A DNA stretch of 64,000 nucleotides. Origin: an uncultured Methylobacillus sp. GTDB lineage: Bacteria > Pseudomonadota > Gammaproteobacteria > Burkholderiales > Methylophilaceae. This document shows positions 53,683-61,735 of this stretch, in pieces. Where the stretch lies: assembly GCA_903824575.1 (NCBI GenBank), contig CAIJXJ010000262.1:1-64000 (forward strand). The letters run 5' to 3'. Positions within the stretch are counted from its first letter, which is position 1. Every line of letters starts with the position of its first letter. Made by a program: the position numbers and the translations under genes. The notes beneath the pieces are model-generated. The model was not told where the DNA came from, did no database searches, and was given only the letters and a program-made list of their open reading frames with translations.

Positions 53683-54909
53683 TTACCGTCCATCTGACTC
53701 ATGGTTGTCCTCGAAGTCGTCAGTTTGGTATCGGTAGGTCCACGGAATTTCCGGCAAAGCTGGCAAGGGAATTTCTGTTCCTGCCTGGCCGTTTGTCAGC
53801 GGGTCACGCCGGTCGATGTTGGATGTTGCCCAGTTTATCCATGTAGCTCTCGCATCTTCGGATTCGAACTGCGTGAGCTGTTCCAGCGGTGCATTGTGAA
53901 CAACCTCGACGTAGCGACGCAGGGATTGGGCTTCGAACCAAGCAACAGATTCTTCGCAAAGTTGCTTGATCTTCAGCTTTTCATGCTCCTGTCGCTGTAG
54001 TTTTTGACGTATACGCAACTTGCGAGCAGTTTCGGCGGCAGTTTTCATGGCTTGAATTTCACGTTGCCGCTTTTCAGCCGCTGCAAATGCAATGGTACCC
54101 GCGACGATTTCGTCGATGCGCTGTTCCAGCGTTGCGCTCGCACCGTCAGCCCAGCGACGTTCAATGTAGTCGTTAAATCCATTTCCGAGCTTGACGTTCA
54201 ACTTGCCGGTGGGGGTGTAGACCCACCGATTCGGAGCAAAGAAGTAACGGCGTTCGGCTTCCGCCTTTTGCTTTTCTGACAGTTCCTTGGGCGTGAAGTC
54301 CCGCTCATGCTTGCTGGCATGTTCTTCAATCCAGAACCAGTAGTTGCCACCATCGATTTTGAAGTCGACCATGGCGGTATTCATCTCGGATTGATTTACC
54401 GTGTAGCCGAGCGACTGCAGGCGTGTCCACAATAGTCCCAAAATTGCTACGCCTCGATCGACTCTCTCTGGCGCAGTCCGGCACGGCCAAGGCAAAGGGC
54501 CTTGGCCGATCACGATGCCGCGTTCGTCCGTCTTGCGCAGGTGTATGGATTTTCGAGTCTCTTTCAAGTGCCGAACAACTGATTTGTCAATTGTCTCCAG
54601 GGGCGGCGTAAGAGCGAGCCGATGCTCGGCCTCGATGCGAGCCTGATTTCTCTTGCGCTCTATGCTCAGGTCGCCGATTTCGAAGTCGAAAATCAGGCGC
54701 GCCCCTTGTACTGGCGGCGGCAAGGAAGGCCTCAGTTGATCCCGTGCGGATCCCGGTTTCTTCAGCCAATGACCTTGGTGAGGAATAGGTATGCCGTTTC
54801 TGCGACATACCTTGGCTAGGCCGACATCGGAGATTCCCAATTCGGCGGCGACTTCACGGATCGGCTTTTGCCAGACACGCTCGTAGAGCGCTTCGCGGGT
54901 TAGTTTCAT
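53683..54909 (-). CDS. Helix-turn-helix protein of unknown function in the island
   Basis: A 408-residue protein. It begins with MKLTREALYERVWQKPIREV and the helix-turn-helix AELGISDVGLAKVCRRNGIPIPHQGHWLKK (quoted here as AELGISDVGLAKVCRRNGIP). This N-terminal module recurs in large unannotated proteins of mobile and defence islands. The centre is mixed alpha/beta. Residues about 270-350 are strongly charged and probably coiled-coil (KRQREIQAMKTAAETARKLR). No catalytic motif is recognised. The ATG at 54909 is chosen from the motif start rather than one 26 codons upstream. Confidence 0.7.
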   Translation of the reverse strand: MKLTREALYERVWQKPIREVAAELGISDVGLAKVCRRNGIPIPHQGHWLKKPGSARDQLRPSLPPPVQGARLIFDFEIGDLSIERKRNQARIEAEHRLALTPPLETIDKSVVRHLKETRKSIHLRKTDERGIVIGQGPLPWPCRTAPERVDRGVAILGLLWTRLQSLGYTVNQSEMNTAMVDFKIDGGNYWFWIEEHASKHERDFTPKELSEKQKAEAERRYFFAPNRWVYTPTGKLNVKLGNGFNDYIERRWADGASATLEQRIDEIVAGTIAFAAAEKRQREIQAMKTAAETARKLRIRQKLQRQEHEKLKIKQLCEESVAWFEAQSLRRYVEVVHNAPLEQLTQFESEDARATWINWATSNIDRRDPLTNGQAGTEIPLPALPEIPWTYRYQTDDFEDNHESDGR

Positions 54910-55031
54910 CAAGCACCTCGACAGTAGAAACGGATAGATGAAAGGATATGCCTTCTCGCATTTGGCAAGTACATTGCCATAGATCACAAAAGGCAGTACA
55001 TTTGCGGTGCCGTCAATTACTGGATTTTTCC

Positions 55032-55220
55032 ATGGCCCGTAACAAGTCTGAAACCTTGTCGATACGTACCACTGCCGAGATCAAGGATCTGGTGCGGCTG
55101 GCGGCTGAACGCGAGCGCCGCTCGGTCGCTTCGATGATTGAGATACTTGTGCTGTCCTATGCCGAACAGCACGCGCTTCAGAAGGCACCAAAACCAACAA
55201 AAAGCAAAGCCAGCCGGTAA
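55032..55220 (+). CDS. Small ribbon-helix-helix-like DNA-binding protein
   Basis: A 62-residue protein: ETLSIRTTAEIKDLVRLAAERERRSVASMIEILVLSYAEQHA (strand ETLSIRTT and helices after it) fits the Arc/MetJ ribbon-helix-helix pattern. The tail is basic. It is divergent from the 408-residue HTH protein and may regulate island genes. The ATG at 55032 (MARNKSETL) is preferred over longer in-frame starts. No partner toxin is adjacent. Confidence 0.6.
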   Translation: MARNKSETLSIRTTAEIKDLVRLAAERERRSVASMIEILVLSYAEQHALQKAPKPTKSKASR

Positions 55221-55250
55221 ATGCGGTTCGTAAAAGCGGGGGAGACGGTC

Positions 55251-55363
55251 ATGTCAAACTTTTCAGTGCTGAGCCAGCACGACGAGCAATTGCTTCGTCT
55301 GGGCATGCTCGCCGAAAAGTACTTTGCCGATGACCCCAATACCTGCCTGCTCAAGCTTCGCTG
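55251..55363 (+). pseudogene. hsdR: Type I restriction endonuclease R subunit, N-terminal fragment
   Basis: Starting ATG 55251 after GGGGGAGA, about 37 residues match the beginning of HsdR proteins: MSNFSVLSQHDEQLLRLG and KYFADDPNTCLLKLR. Homology stops abruptly at 55362 and the frame runs on as nonsense to 55469. The nuclease and helicase motor domains are missing. This is a deletion relic of a type I restriction locus. Confidence 0.6.
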
Positions 55364-55576
55364 TTGCGTATTGAGCCGCACCGCTTGCAGGAACTCGTGC
55401 GTGAAGATTTGCGCCGATATCCACGGTCAAAAATCGGTGAAGTCAGCAGCCGCATTGGGCAAGAGGTGAATCGATCACAGCTCAAACGTGCGCTGGCGGA
55501 ATTGGTCGGCCTCTCCGTGGTTGTTATGGAGGGGGAGCGAAGCGGCGCTCGCTACCGACTGGCAGGTGAAAAATGA
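55364..55576 (+). pseudogene. C-terminal winged-helix-like fragment joined to the hsdR relic
   Basis: From 55364, in a different frame from the hsdR relic, about 70 codons encode RIEPHRLQELVREDLRRYP, then RIGQEVNRSQLKRALAELVG and EGERSGARYRLAG. It reads as the C-terminal winged helix of a larger protein, perhaps one of the ATP-binding proteins often encoded beside type I restriction genes, but I cannot name it with confidence. A TTG at 55364 lies exactly at the junction. The two relics together record one deletion event. The 225 bases after it (55577-55801) hold no supported gene. Confidence 0.4.
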
Positions 55577-55801
55577 CTCACCACCGTTTGGCTCAAACCC
55601 TACCAAATCGAACCAGTCATCACGACGACTTGAGCCAAATATTGCCTCAGTTAATTCGTAACACGCTATTTTTTCTATGTTTTATGCTTTGTGGCGCTCG
55701 GCGAATGAGCCAAGTTCAAACCAAAGGCTGAGCTAAAACCATGCGCGCTTTGGCAAAAGAGGTAATGACCGTGAAAGAGTGTAATAAAGAGGGTAATAGC
55801 G

Positions 55802-57574
55802 GTGCTGGCCACGCTCATCAATCGTAACGCGCTCGAAGCTCTGGCCGGCGGCACTGCCTTCCAGCGCGGCGAAGAGTATTTCGCCGTCGGTGCCGTCGGG
55901 CGTCTGCGGGCGCAAGAAGACAAAGTGTTTGCCAAAGTCGAAGGCACCGAGACCTATCAGGTCGAACTCTGGGACGAAGATGGGGAGCTTGCCGGCGACT
56001 GCACCTGCCCGCGCGCTGGCGATGGCTATTTCTGCAAGCATTGCGTCGCGGTCGGACTGGCTTGGCTCAGCGAGCACGATTCAGCGCCTGTCCAAAGTAC
56101 CGGACGAAAGCCGACCAAGGCCAAGCGCCGTGACCCATGGAAGGATATTCGACAGTTTCTGGAAACTCAGCCTACCGAATCATTGGTCGAGATTTTGCTG
56201 GACGTCGCCCAGCGCGACGATAGGCTCTTCCAGTCTCTTCTGCTCAAAGCGGAGAGGACACACGGTGGCGGCAACGCCGAAAAAGCATTCCGGCGGGCGA
56301 TTGACGATGCCGTGCAGATTCGTGGCTTCATCGACTGGCGCGAGGTCGGCACCTATGCCGGAAATATCGATCAGGTCGCCGATTCCCTGTCCGAGCTGCT
56401 GCAGCCGGATTCGGCGGCCATGCTGGTCGGGCTCGCCGAGCATGCGATCGAGAAAGTCGAGAACGCCATGGAGCAGGTCGATGACTCGAACGGTGAAATC
56501 GGTGGCATCGTCTGTCGCCTTGGTGAGTTGCACCTCAAGGCCTGCACCCTTGCCAAACCTGATCCAGTGGCCCTCGCGGAACGGCTGTTCCGTTTCGAAA
56601 CCACCTTGCCGTTCAGCTTGTGCAGTTTCGATGCTGCCACCTACCGAACACCCCTCGGTAAGAAAGGCTTACAGCGCTACCGGGAGCTGGCCGAAGCCGA
56701 ATGGCTGAAAATCAAACCACGCGCCGACGACAAAGGCTATGACGCCCATCGCTCGGCGATCACCCGGATCATGGAGCGTCTGGCCGAGGCCAGTGGTGAC
56801 ATCAATGAACTGGTAGCGATCAAGGCCAAGGATCTTTCCTCCAGCTACCGCTATCTTGGCATCGCCGAAATTCTGGCCAAGGCGAAGCGCCACGACGAAG
56901 CCTTGGGCTGGGCCGAGCGAGGTCTGAAGGCCTTTCCAGATCGTCCGCATGACGGCCTGCGTGACTTCCTCGTCGCCACCTACCTGAAGCGCAAGCGCAA
57001 CGACGAGGCCTTGCAACTCACCTGGATTCAGTTCGAGGAACGTCCGGGGTTGGAACCGTACAAAAAATTATACGAGGTCGCCGGCAAGCTGGGCATCTGG
57101 CCGGGGCAGCGCGAACGCGCGCTGACCTGGCTCGACCAGACGATTACCAAGGAGGTGACCTCGACCAGTCGCTGGAAGCCCAAGCCATCGACGCCCAATT
57201 ACAGCCTGCGGCTGTCGATTGCCTTGTGGGAAAAGGACCTGGATGCCGCCTGGACAGCCGCCCACCAAGGCATCTGCGACCGCAGCCTGTTGATCGCACT
57301 GGCCGGGAAGCTCGAAAAGGATCGCGCTGACGATGCCATCAGCCTGTACCGGCGGGTGATTCCAGCCATCGTCGATGAGACCAAGAACTCGGCCTACGAG
57401 GAAGGGGTGCGGCTAATCCGTAGGATCGGCGACCTGATGAAGGCGCAGAAAAAGCTATCGCAATACGGCGACTACCTGGCCGAGCTGCGATTGCAATTCA
57501 AGCCAAAACGGAATTTCATCAAGCTGCTGGATGACGTTGTACGTTCGATGACATTCGCAAAATGGCCCTTGTAA
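55802..57574 (+). CDS. SWIM zinc-finger protein
   Basis: A 590-residue protein. The SWIM motif CxCx(n)CxHC is clear near residues 67-80 (CTCPRAGDGYFCKHCVAVG). The remainder is a long helical-repeat region resembling TPR-like arrays (e.g. ILAKAKRHDEALGWAERGLKAFP, YLKRKRNDEALQLTW). SWIM domains bind DNA or protein; bacterial members often accompany helicases. In this island the TOTE-type helicase is a possible partner (inference). The start is GTG 55802. Confidence 0.75.
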   Translation: MLATLINRNALEALAGGTAFQRGEEYFAVGAVGRLRAQEDKVFAKVEGTETYQVELWDEDGELAGDCTCPRAGDGYFCKHCVAVGLAWLSEHDSAPVQSTGRKPTKAKRRDPWKDIRQFLETQPTESLVEILLDVAQRDDRLFQSLLLKAERTHGGGNAEKAFRRAIDDAVQIRGFIDWREVGTYAGNIDQVADSLSELLQPDSAAMLVGLAEHAIEKVENAMEQVDDSNGEIGGIVCRLGELHLKACTLAKPDPVALAERLFRFETTLPFSLCSFDAATYRTPLGKKGLQRYRELAEAEWLKIKPRADDKGYDAHRSAITRIMERLAEASGDINELVAIKAKDLSSSYRYLGIAEILAKAKRHDEALGWAERGLKAFPDRPHDGLRDFLVATYLKRKRNDEALQLTWIQFEERPGLEPYKKLYEVAGKLGIWPGQRERALTWLDQTITKEVTSTSRWKPKPSTPNYSLRLSIALWEKDLDAAWTAAHQGICDRSLLIALAGKLEKDRADDAISLYRRVIPAIVDETKNSAYEEGVRLIRRIGDLMKAQKKLSQYGDYLAELRLQFKPKRNFIKLLDDVVRSMTFAKWPL

Positions 57575-57660
57575 AACCCGTTCGTAAGCGTTTGATTCTT
57601 ATGGTGCGTGCTATCCTGAATCGGTGTGTTTTTCAGGGGTGCAGGAAACTAGCTATGGCC

Positions 57661-57726
57661 ATGAATATCCAGCAATTTGTCGCATCGAAGCCAGCCCATA
57701 TGATCTGCACGGTGTACATTCAATGA
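57661..57726 (+). other. Short ORF resembling the HoxC C-terminus, overlapping hoxJ
   Basis: ATG at 57661 opens a 21-codon frame ending NIQQFVASKPAHMICTVYIQ and a TGA that overlaps the hoxJ ATG (ATGA). Its last codons match the end of hupV. Over the six codons encoding MVCTVH/MICTVY, 15 of 18 bases agree, and over 18 aligned residues 7 are identical and several conservative (I count these by eye). It may be a decayed remnant of an ancestral hoxC 3' end left on the hoxJ side of the insertion. Chance similarity is not excluded. Confidence 0.3.
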
Positions 57727-59069
57727 TGACGTCAGCCGCACCTTTTCCCCTTGATAACCTGGCTCAAGCGATCCTGCCTGAGACTCTGTCCGAAACGGTC
57801 TGGATCGAAGTCATTCAGAAGATGGACGAGGTTTACAACGAGTTGCTGGAATATGAGGTCGCGCTCGAGCAGAAGAACGCCGCATTGGAAGAATCGCAGC
57901 AGTTCGTATTCAGCGTACTCACATCGATGTCAGATCTGCTGGTGGTGTGCGACCGGCACGCCGTGATCGAAGTGGTCAACCAGGCACTGGTTGAACTCAC
58001 GGGTCGGCAAGAGGGAGAGCTGAAGGGAGCCAAGTTAAGTACCTTGTTTGCCGAGCCTGGTTCGATTGAAGCGGCAGAGCGGGTGATGGCGCGGATGGCA
58101 TCTCAACCGGCACATGATCTGGAGTTGCAGTTCAGTACCCGTGCCAGTGGCGCCACGCCGGTGGCGCTAAACTTCACGCCGCGCCTGTCTGGTGCAGGCA
58201 ATCTGTTGGGAGTGGTCATCACCGGTCGTCCGGTAGGCGAGTTGCGCCGCGCCTACCACGCCCTGCGCGAGGCTCATGACCAGCTCAAGCGTACTCAGCA
58301 ACAGTTGTTGCAGGCGGAAAAGATGGCCTCTCTGGGCCGGTTGGTGGCAGGCGTGGCGCACGAGCTGAACAATCCGATCAGTTTCGTGCTCGGCAATGTC
58401 CACGCCATGCGGCGCTACGCACCGCGCATCAAGCGTTATCTGGAAGCCATGCACGCAGGGCAAGATCGTGAAGCGCTGGCTGTATTGCGAACCGAACTGC
58501 GCATTGATCATATTCTGGAAGACTTGGCGCCATTGCTCGATGGTGCCATCGAGGGCGCTGAACGCACGCGTGACATTGTGGACGGTCTTAAGCGCTTCTC
58601 TGCTGCCGATCGCAACGAAAATATTGAATTCAATTTGTCTGAGATCATCGAACGATCCGTGCATTGGGTGACGCGGGCTACGCCGCCTGGATTCATTGTT
58701 GATCTGGATTTGCCCGATGCATTGCTGATGACCGGATCTCCCGGGCAGATGCAGCAAGTCGTTATCAATTTGGTGCAGAACGCCGCTGATGCGACCGCTG
58801 GCCAGCCCTCCTCGCAGCTAACCGTGCGGGCAAGGCGGGAAGACGGCGACATCGTGGCGACGTTCCACGACAATGGCCCCGGCATTCCGCCTGATGCGCT
58901 AGACAAAATTTTTGATCCGTTCTACACCACCAAGCCGGTGGGCAAGGGCACTGGACTCGGCTTGTCCATCAGCTACGGTATTGTCGAACGTCACGGCGGA
59001 CAGCTCTCCACCGGCAACATGGAGCAGTCAGGGGCGGAATTCATTTTGCGCTTGCCGGCGGTCAGTTGA
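57723..59069 (+). CDS. hoxJ: H2-signalling sensor histidine kinase
   Basis: A 448-residue soluble kinase (HoxJ/HupT). The N-terminal helix ETVWIEVIQKMDEVYNELL, followed by YEVALEQKNAALEESQQF, is characteristic of HupT/HoxJ. A PAS domain follows (VFSVLTSMSDLLVVCDRHAV), then HisKA with His213 in VAHELNNPISF and an HATPase domain with DNGPGIP and GTGLGLSISYG. It should receive the H2 signal from HupUV and phosphorylate HoxA. The start is ATG 57723 (or 57726); an in-frame upstream extension is not conserved-looking. It is separated from hupV by the inserted island, so its transcription must be independent or island-driven. Confidence 0.9.
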   Translation: MMTSAAPFPLDNLAQAILPETLSETVWIEVIQKMDEVYNELLEYEVALEQKNAALEESQQFVFSVLTSMSDLLVVCDRHAVIEVVNQALVELTGRQEGELKGAKLSTLFAEPGSIEAAERVMARMASQPAHDLELQFSTRASGATPVALNFTPRLSGAGNLLGVVITGRPVGELRRAYHALREAHDQLKRTQQQLLQAEKMASLGRLVAGVAHELNNPISFVLGNVHAMRRYAPRIKRYLEAMHAGQDREALAVLRTELRIDHILEDLAPLLDGAIEGAERTRDIVDGLKRFSAADRNENIEFNLSEIIERSVHWVTRATPPGFIVDLDLPDALLMTGSPGQMQQVVINLVQNAADATAGQPSSQLTVRARREDGDIVATFHDNGPGIPPDALDKIFDPFYTTKPVGKGTGLGLSISYGIVERHGGQLSTGNMEQSGAEFILRLPAVS

Positions 59070-59124
59070 ATAGGAAGGAAATATTCTTCTTTGCCGGGTC
59101 CTGAGGATTAGGACGCTACATTAC

Positions 59125-60033
59125 TCATAACGTTTTTAATCCGGCCAGATAGCGACTGACGGCCAGATAGGAACCTCCCCACCCCAGCAGTCCGGCGAGG
59201 CCGGTCAGGATCAGGCAGGAGCGGGCATCGAGCATGTGCAGGCGGAAGTCGGAGGCGTAAAGACGGGCCAGCTCAATGATGGAGAGATTGAACAGGGACA
59301 AGGCACAATACAGGATCAGCCAGGCGGCGACGCCACCGCCCAAGCCATGCAGCGCACCAGCATAGAGAAACGGGCGGCGTATGAAGGCGTCGGTGGCGCC
59401 GATCAGCTGGCTGACTTCGATCTCCTCGCGTTGCGTCAGGATCTGCAGGCGGATGGTGTTGCCGATGATCGCCAACAGGGCGAATCCGAGCAGGCCCGAC
59501 AGAACCAGTACGGCCTGGCGTCCGGTCTGCAACAGCGTATAAAGGCGCTTCACCCAAGCGGCGTCGAGTTGCGCCAGTTCCACGCCGTGCCATTGCTGCA
59601 ACTCCTGCCGCAAATGGTCGACACTGGCCGGGTCACTGTTCCTGGCATGCAGGATGTAGGCGTCTGGTAGCGGGTTCTTGTCAAGGCCGCCGGCAAGTTC
59701 TTGCAAACCGGCATTCTTCTGCAATTCGGCCCAGGCGGTTTCCCGCCCGACAAAGCGATAATCCTTGACTCCAGCATGACCGCGGAGGCGCGTGTCGATC
59801 TCATGAACCGTATCGCCGTTGGCATCGAGCGCCAGAAACAGGCTGATTTGCGGGTCACTTTCGATGCTGCCGGCCAGCTTTTCCATGTTGTCGAGCACGA
59901 CGTAGAGGCCGGCAGGCAGGCTCATGGTGACGCCGAGCACCCCCAGCATCATGAGGGTGGAGAGGCGCGTGCGCCACATCCGGGATAGCACCAGACGGAG
60001 TGCCTGGCGGTGGCCGCCCAGCCATTTTTTCAT
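59125..60033 (-). CDS. ftsX: Cell division protein FtsX
   Basis: A 302-residue membrane component of the FtsEX ABC-like complex, which regulates peptidoglycan hydrolysis at the septum. There are four transmembrane helices: one near residue 30, an extracellular loop of about 120 residues, and three at the C-terminal end (VLSGLLGFALLAIIGNTIRL...). The start overlaps the ftsE stop (ATGA). It is convergent with hoxJ, with 55 bases between stops. Confidence 0.93.
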   Translation of the reverse strand: MKKWLGGHRQALRLVLSRMWRTRLSTLMMLGVLGVTMSLPAGLYVVLDNMEKLAGSIESDPQISLFLALDANGDTVHEIDTRLRGHAGVKDYRFVGRETAWAELQKNAGLQELAGGLDKNPLPDAYILHARNSDPASVDHLRQELQQWHGVELAQLDAAWVKRLYTLLQTGRQAVLVLSGLLGFALLAIIGNTIRLQILTQREEIEVSQLIGATDAFIRRPFLYAGALHGLGGGVAAWLILYCALSLFNLSIIELARLYASDFRLHMLDARSCLILTGLAGLLGWGGSYLAVSRYLAGLKTL

Positions 60034-60683
60034 GCCAAAATTCCTCCATGATCGAGTCGCAAAATTTTTGCCGTGCTGGAGGCGAGGGCGCTGGCGTTGT
60101 GGGTGGCGATGATGACGGTGACTCCAACCTGATGAAAGCTCAGAAACAGCTGCATGATTTCGGCCGCGTAACTCTCGTCTAGATTGCCGGTGGGCTCATC
60201 AGCGATCAGGATGGCTGGACGACTGACCACGGCGCGCGCAATGGCGAGGCGCTGTTGCTCGCCTCCGGACAGGGTGACTGGCATGGCTTTTTCCTTGGCC
60301 AGCAGACCGACCTTGTCCAGCGCGGCATGGACACGGCGCGCGGCATCCATGCCGACTATGCCGTTGATATGAAGGGGCAATGCGACATTTTCGAACACGT
60401 TGCGGTCATACATCAGCTTGTGGTCCTGGAACACCAGGCCGAACTTGCGGCGCATGTGCGGGATGGCGGCATGGCGCAGCTTGGCGATATTCTGGCTGCC
60501 GATCAATACTGTGCCGGCAGTCGGGCGCTCAATGGCAGCGATGAGTTTCAGCAGGGTGCTTTTGCCGGCGCCGGAATGGCCGGTGATGAAGGCGAGTTCT
60601 CCCTTGGCGATTTCAAACGAGATGTTCCTTAACGCCTCGAATCCGCCCGGATAGAGTTTGTCGACCTGATCGAAACGGATCAT
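60030..60683 (-). CDS. ftsE: Cell division ATPase FtsE
   Basis: A 217-residue ABC ATPase. Walker [14 protein letters not shown], signature [14 protein letters not shown] and Walker [13 protein letters not shown] are complete. It partners FtsX. Starts and stops overlap both neighbours by four bases, giving the conserved ftsY-ftsE-ftsX operon. Confidence 0.95.
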   Translation of the reverse strand: MIRFDQVDKLYPGGFEALRNISFEIAKGELAFITGHSGAGKSTLLKLIAAIERPTAGTVLIGSQNIAKLRHAAIPHMRRKFGLVFQDHKLMYDRNVFENVALPLHINGIVGMDAARRVHAALDKVGLLAKEKAMPVTLSGGEQQRLAIARAVVSRPAILIADEPTGNLDESYAAEIMQLFLSFHQVGVTVIIATHNASALASSTAKILRLDHGGILA

Positions 60684-61633
60684 GAAAAAAGCGCCTCGAC
60701 GAATTCACGCGCATTGAACGGCTCCAGGTCCTCAATCGTCTCGCCCATGCCGATGAAGCGGATGGCAATCGGCCTGGCTTGGGCAATGGCGGCGATGACA
60801 CCACCCTTTGCCGTGCCGTCGAGTTTGGTGAGGGCGAGGCCAGTGACTTGAATCGCATCGTCAAATGCCTTGACCTGCGACACGGCGTTCTGTCCGGTAT
60901 TGGCATCGAGTACCAGCAATACTTCATGTGGTGCGCCGGGTAGAGCCTTGCCAATGACGCGGTGTACCTTGCGGATTTCTTCCATCAGATTGAGCTGGGT
61001 GGGCAGGCGTCCGGCGGTGTCTGCCAATACCACATCAATGCCACGGGCGCGGGCCGAATTGACGGCATCGAATATCACGGCGGCAGGATCGCCGCCGTCG
61101 GAGGCAATCACATGCACGTTGTTGCGTTCACCCCAGGACTGCAGTTGTTCGCGTGCGGCGGCACGGAAGGTGTCGCCAGCCGCGATTAGAACCGATTTGC
61201 CCTGGCGTTGCAGGCTCCAGGCCAGCTTGCCAATGGTCGTGGTCTTGCCGGCACCGTTGACGCCGACCAGCATGATGACAAAGGGTTGGTGGCCTGTGGT
61301 GTCGAGTGGTTGCGCCAGAGGTTCTAGCAAGCGGATCATGGATTCCTGCAAGGCTGCGCGCAGTTGCGTGGTGTCGCTCAAGGCCTGTCGTTTAACCTCA
61401 TTGCGCACGTCCTCCAACAGGGAGGCGGTGGCGCTGATGCCGACATCTGCGGTCAAGAGGATGGTTTCCAGTTCTTCGTACACCGCTTCGTTTATGTTTC
61501 CACCACTGAACAGCGCGCCAATCTGCACGCCCAAGGTCAAACGGGTGCGCGCCAGGCCCTGCTTCAGGCGCTCGGCCCAGGTTGGAGCTGTGACTGGTGT
61601 CGGCGCGGGGTCTTTTTTGAAGAAATTCAGCAT
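60680..61633 (-). CDS. ftsY: Signal recognition particle receptor FtsY
   Basis: A 317-residue SRP receptor GTPase. The NG domain is clear: N-domain helices, P-loop GVNGAGKTTTIGKLA, DTAGRLPTQ (G3), TKLDGTAKGG (G4) and the closing GMGETIEDLEPF. The acidic A domain of some bacteria is very short here, as in many betaproteobacteria. First gene of the minus-strand operon; divergent from the M16 peptidase gene. Confidence 0.95.
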   Translation of the reverse strand: MLNFFKKDPAPTPVTAPTWAERLKQGLARTRLTLGVQIGALFSGGNINEAVYEELETILLTADVGISATASLLEDVRNEVKRQALSDTTQLRAALQESMIRLLEPLAQPLDTTGHQPFVIMLVGVNGAGKTTTIGKLAWSLQRQGKSVLIAAGDTFRAAAREQLQSWGERNNVHVIASDGGDPAAVIFDAVNSARARGIDVVLADTAGRLPTQLNLMEEIRKVHRVIGKALPGAPHEVLLVLDANTGQNAVSQVKAFDDAIQVTGLALTKLDGTAKGGVIAAIAQARPIAIRFIGMGETIEDLEPFNAREFVEALFS

Positions 61634-61735
61634 GCCGGCATTTTACTCTCAGAACTAAGCCCGTGCGACCTGGGTCATACCAGCGGATCGCAGTTAAGCC
61701 GGTATAATTCACCCAAACAAACTGGAGTTTTAAAC

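Larger units (their letters stand above)
49168..57660. mobile_element. Inserted accessory island splitting hoxC from hoxJ
   Basis: About 8.5 kb of genes unrelated to hydrogen metabolism lie between hupV (hoxC) and hoxJ, which are neighbours in Ralstonia-type loci. The left edge holds a tyrosine recombinase fragment touching the hupV stop. The contents are a primase-helicase, an AbiE pair, an HTH protein, restriction-enzyme fragments and a SWIM protein, mostly of defence type. Several are broken, so the element is old or decaying and no intact integrase remains. The right limit is set just before the HoxC-like short ORF and is approximate. No clean flanking direct repeat was found. Confidence 0.65.

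Noticed and set aside
57624-57722. In-frame N-terminal extension of hoxJ
   Set aside because: The extension does not resemble HupT/HoxJ N-termini, while the ATG at 57723 directly precedes conserved-looking sequence.
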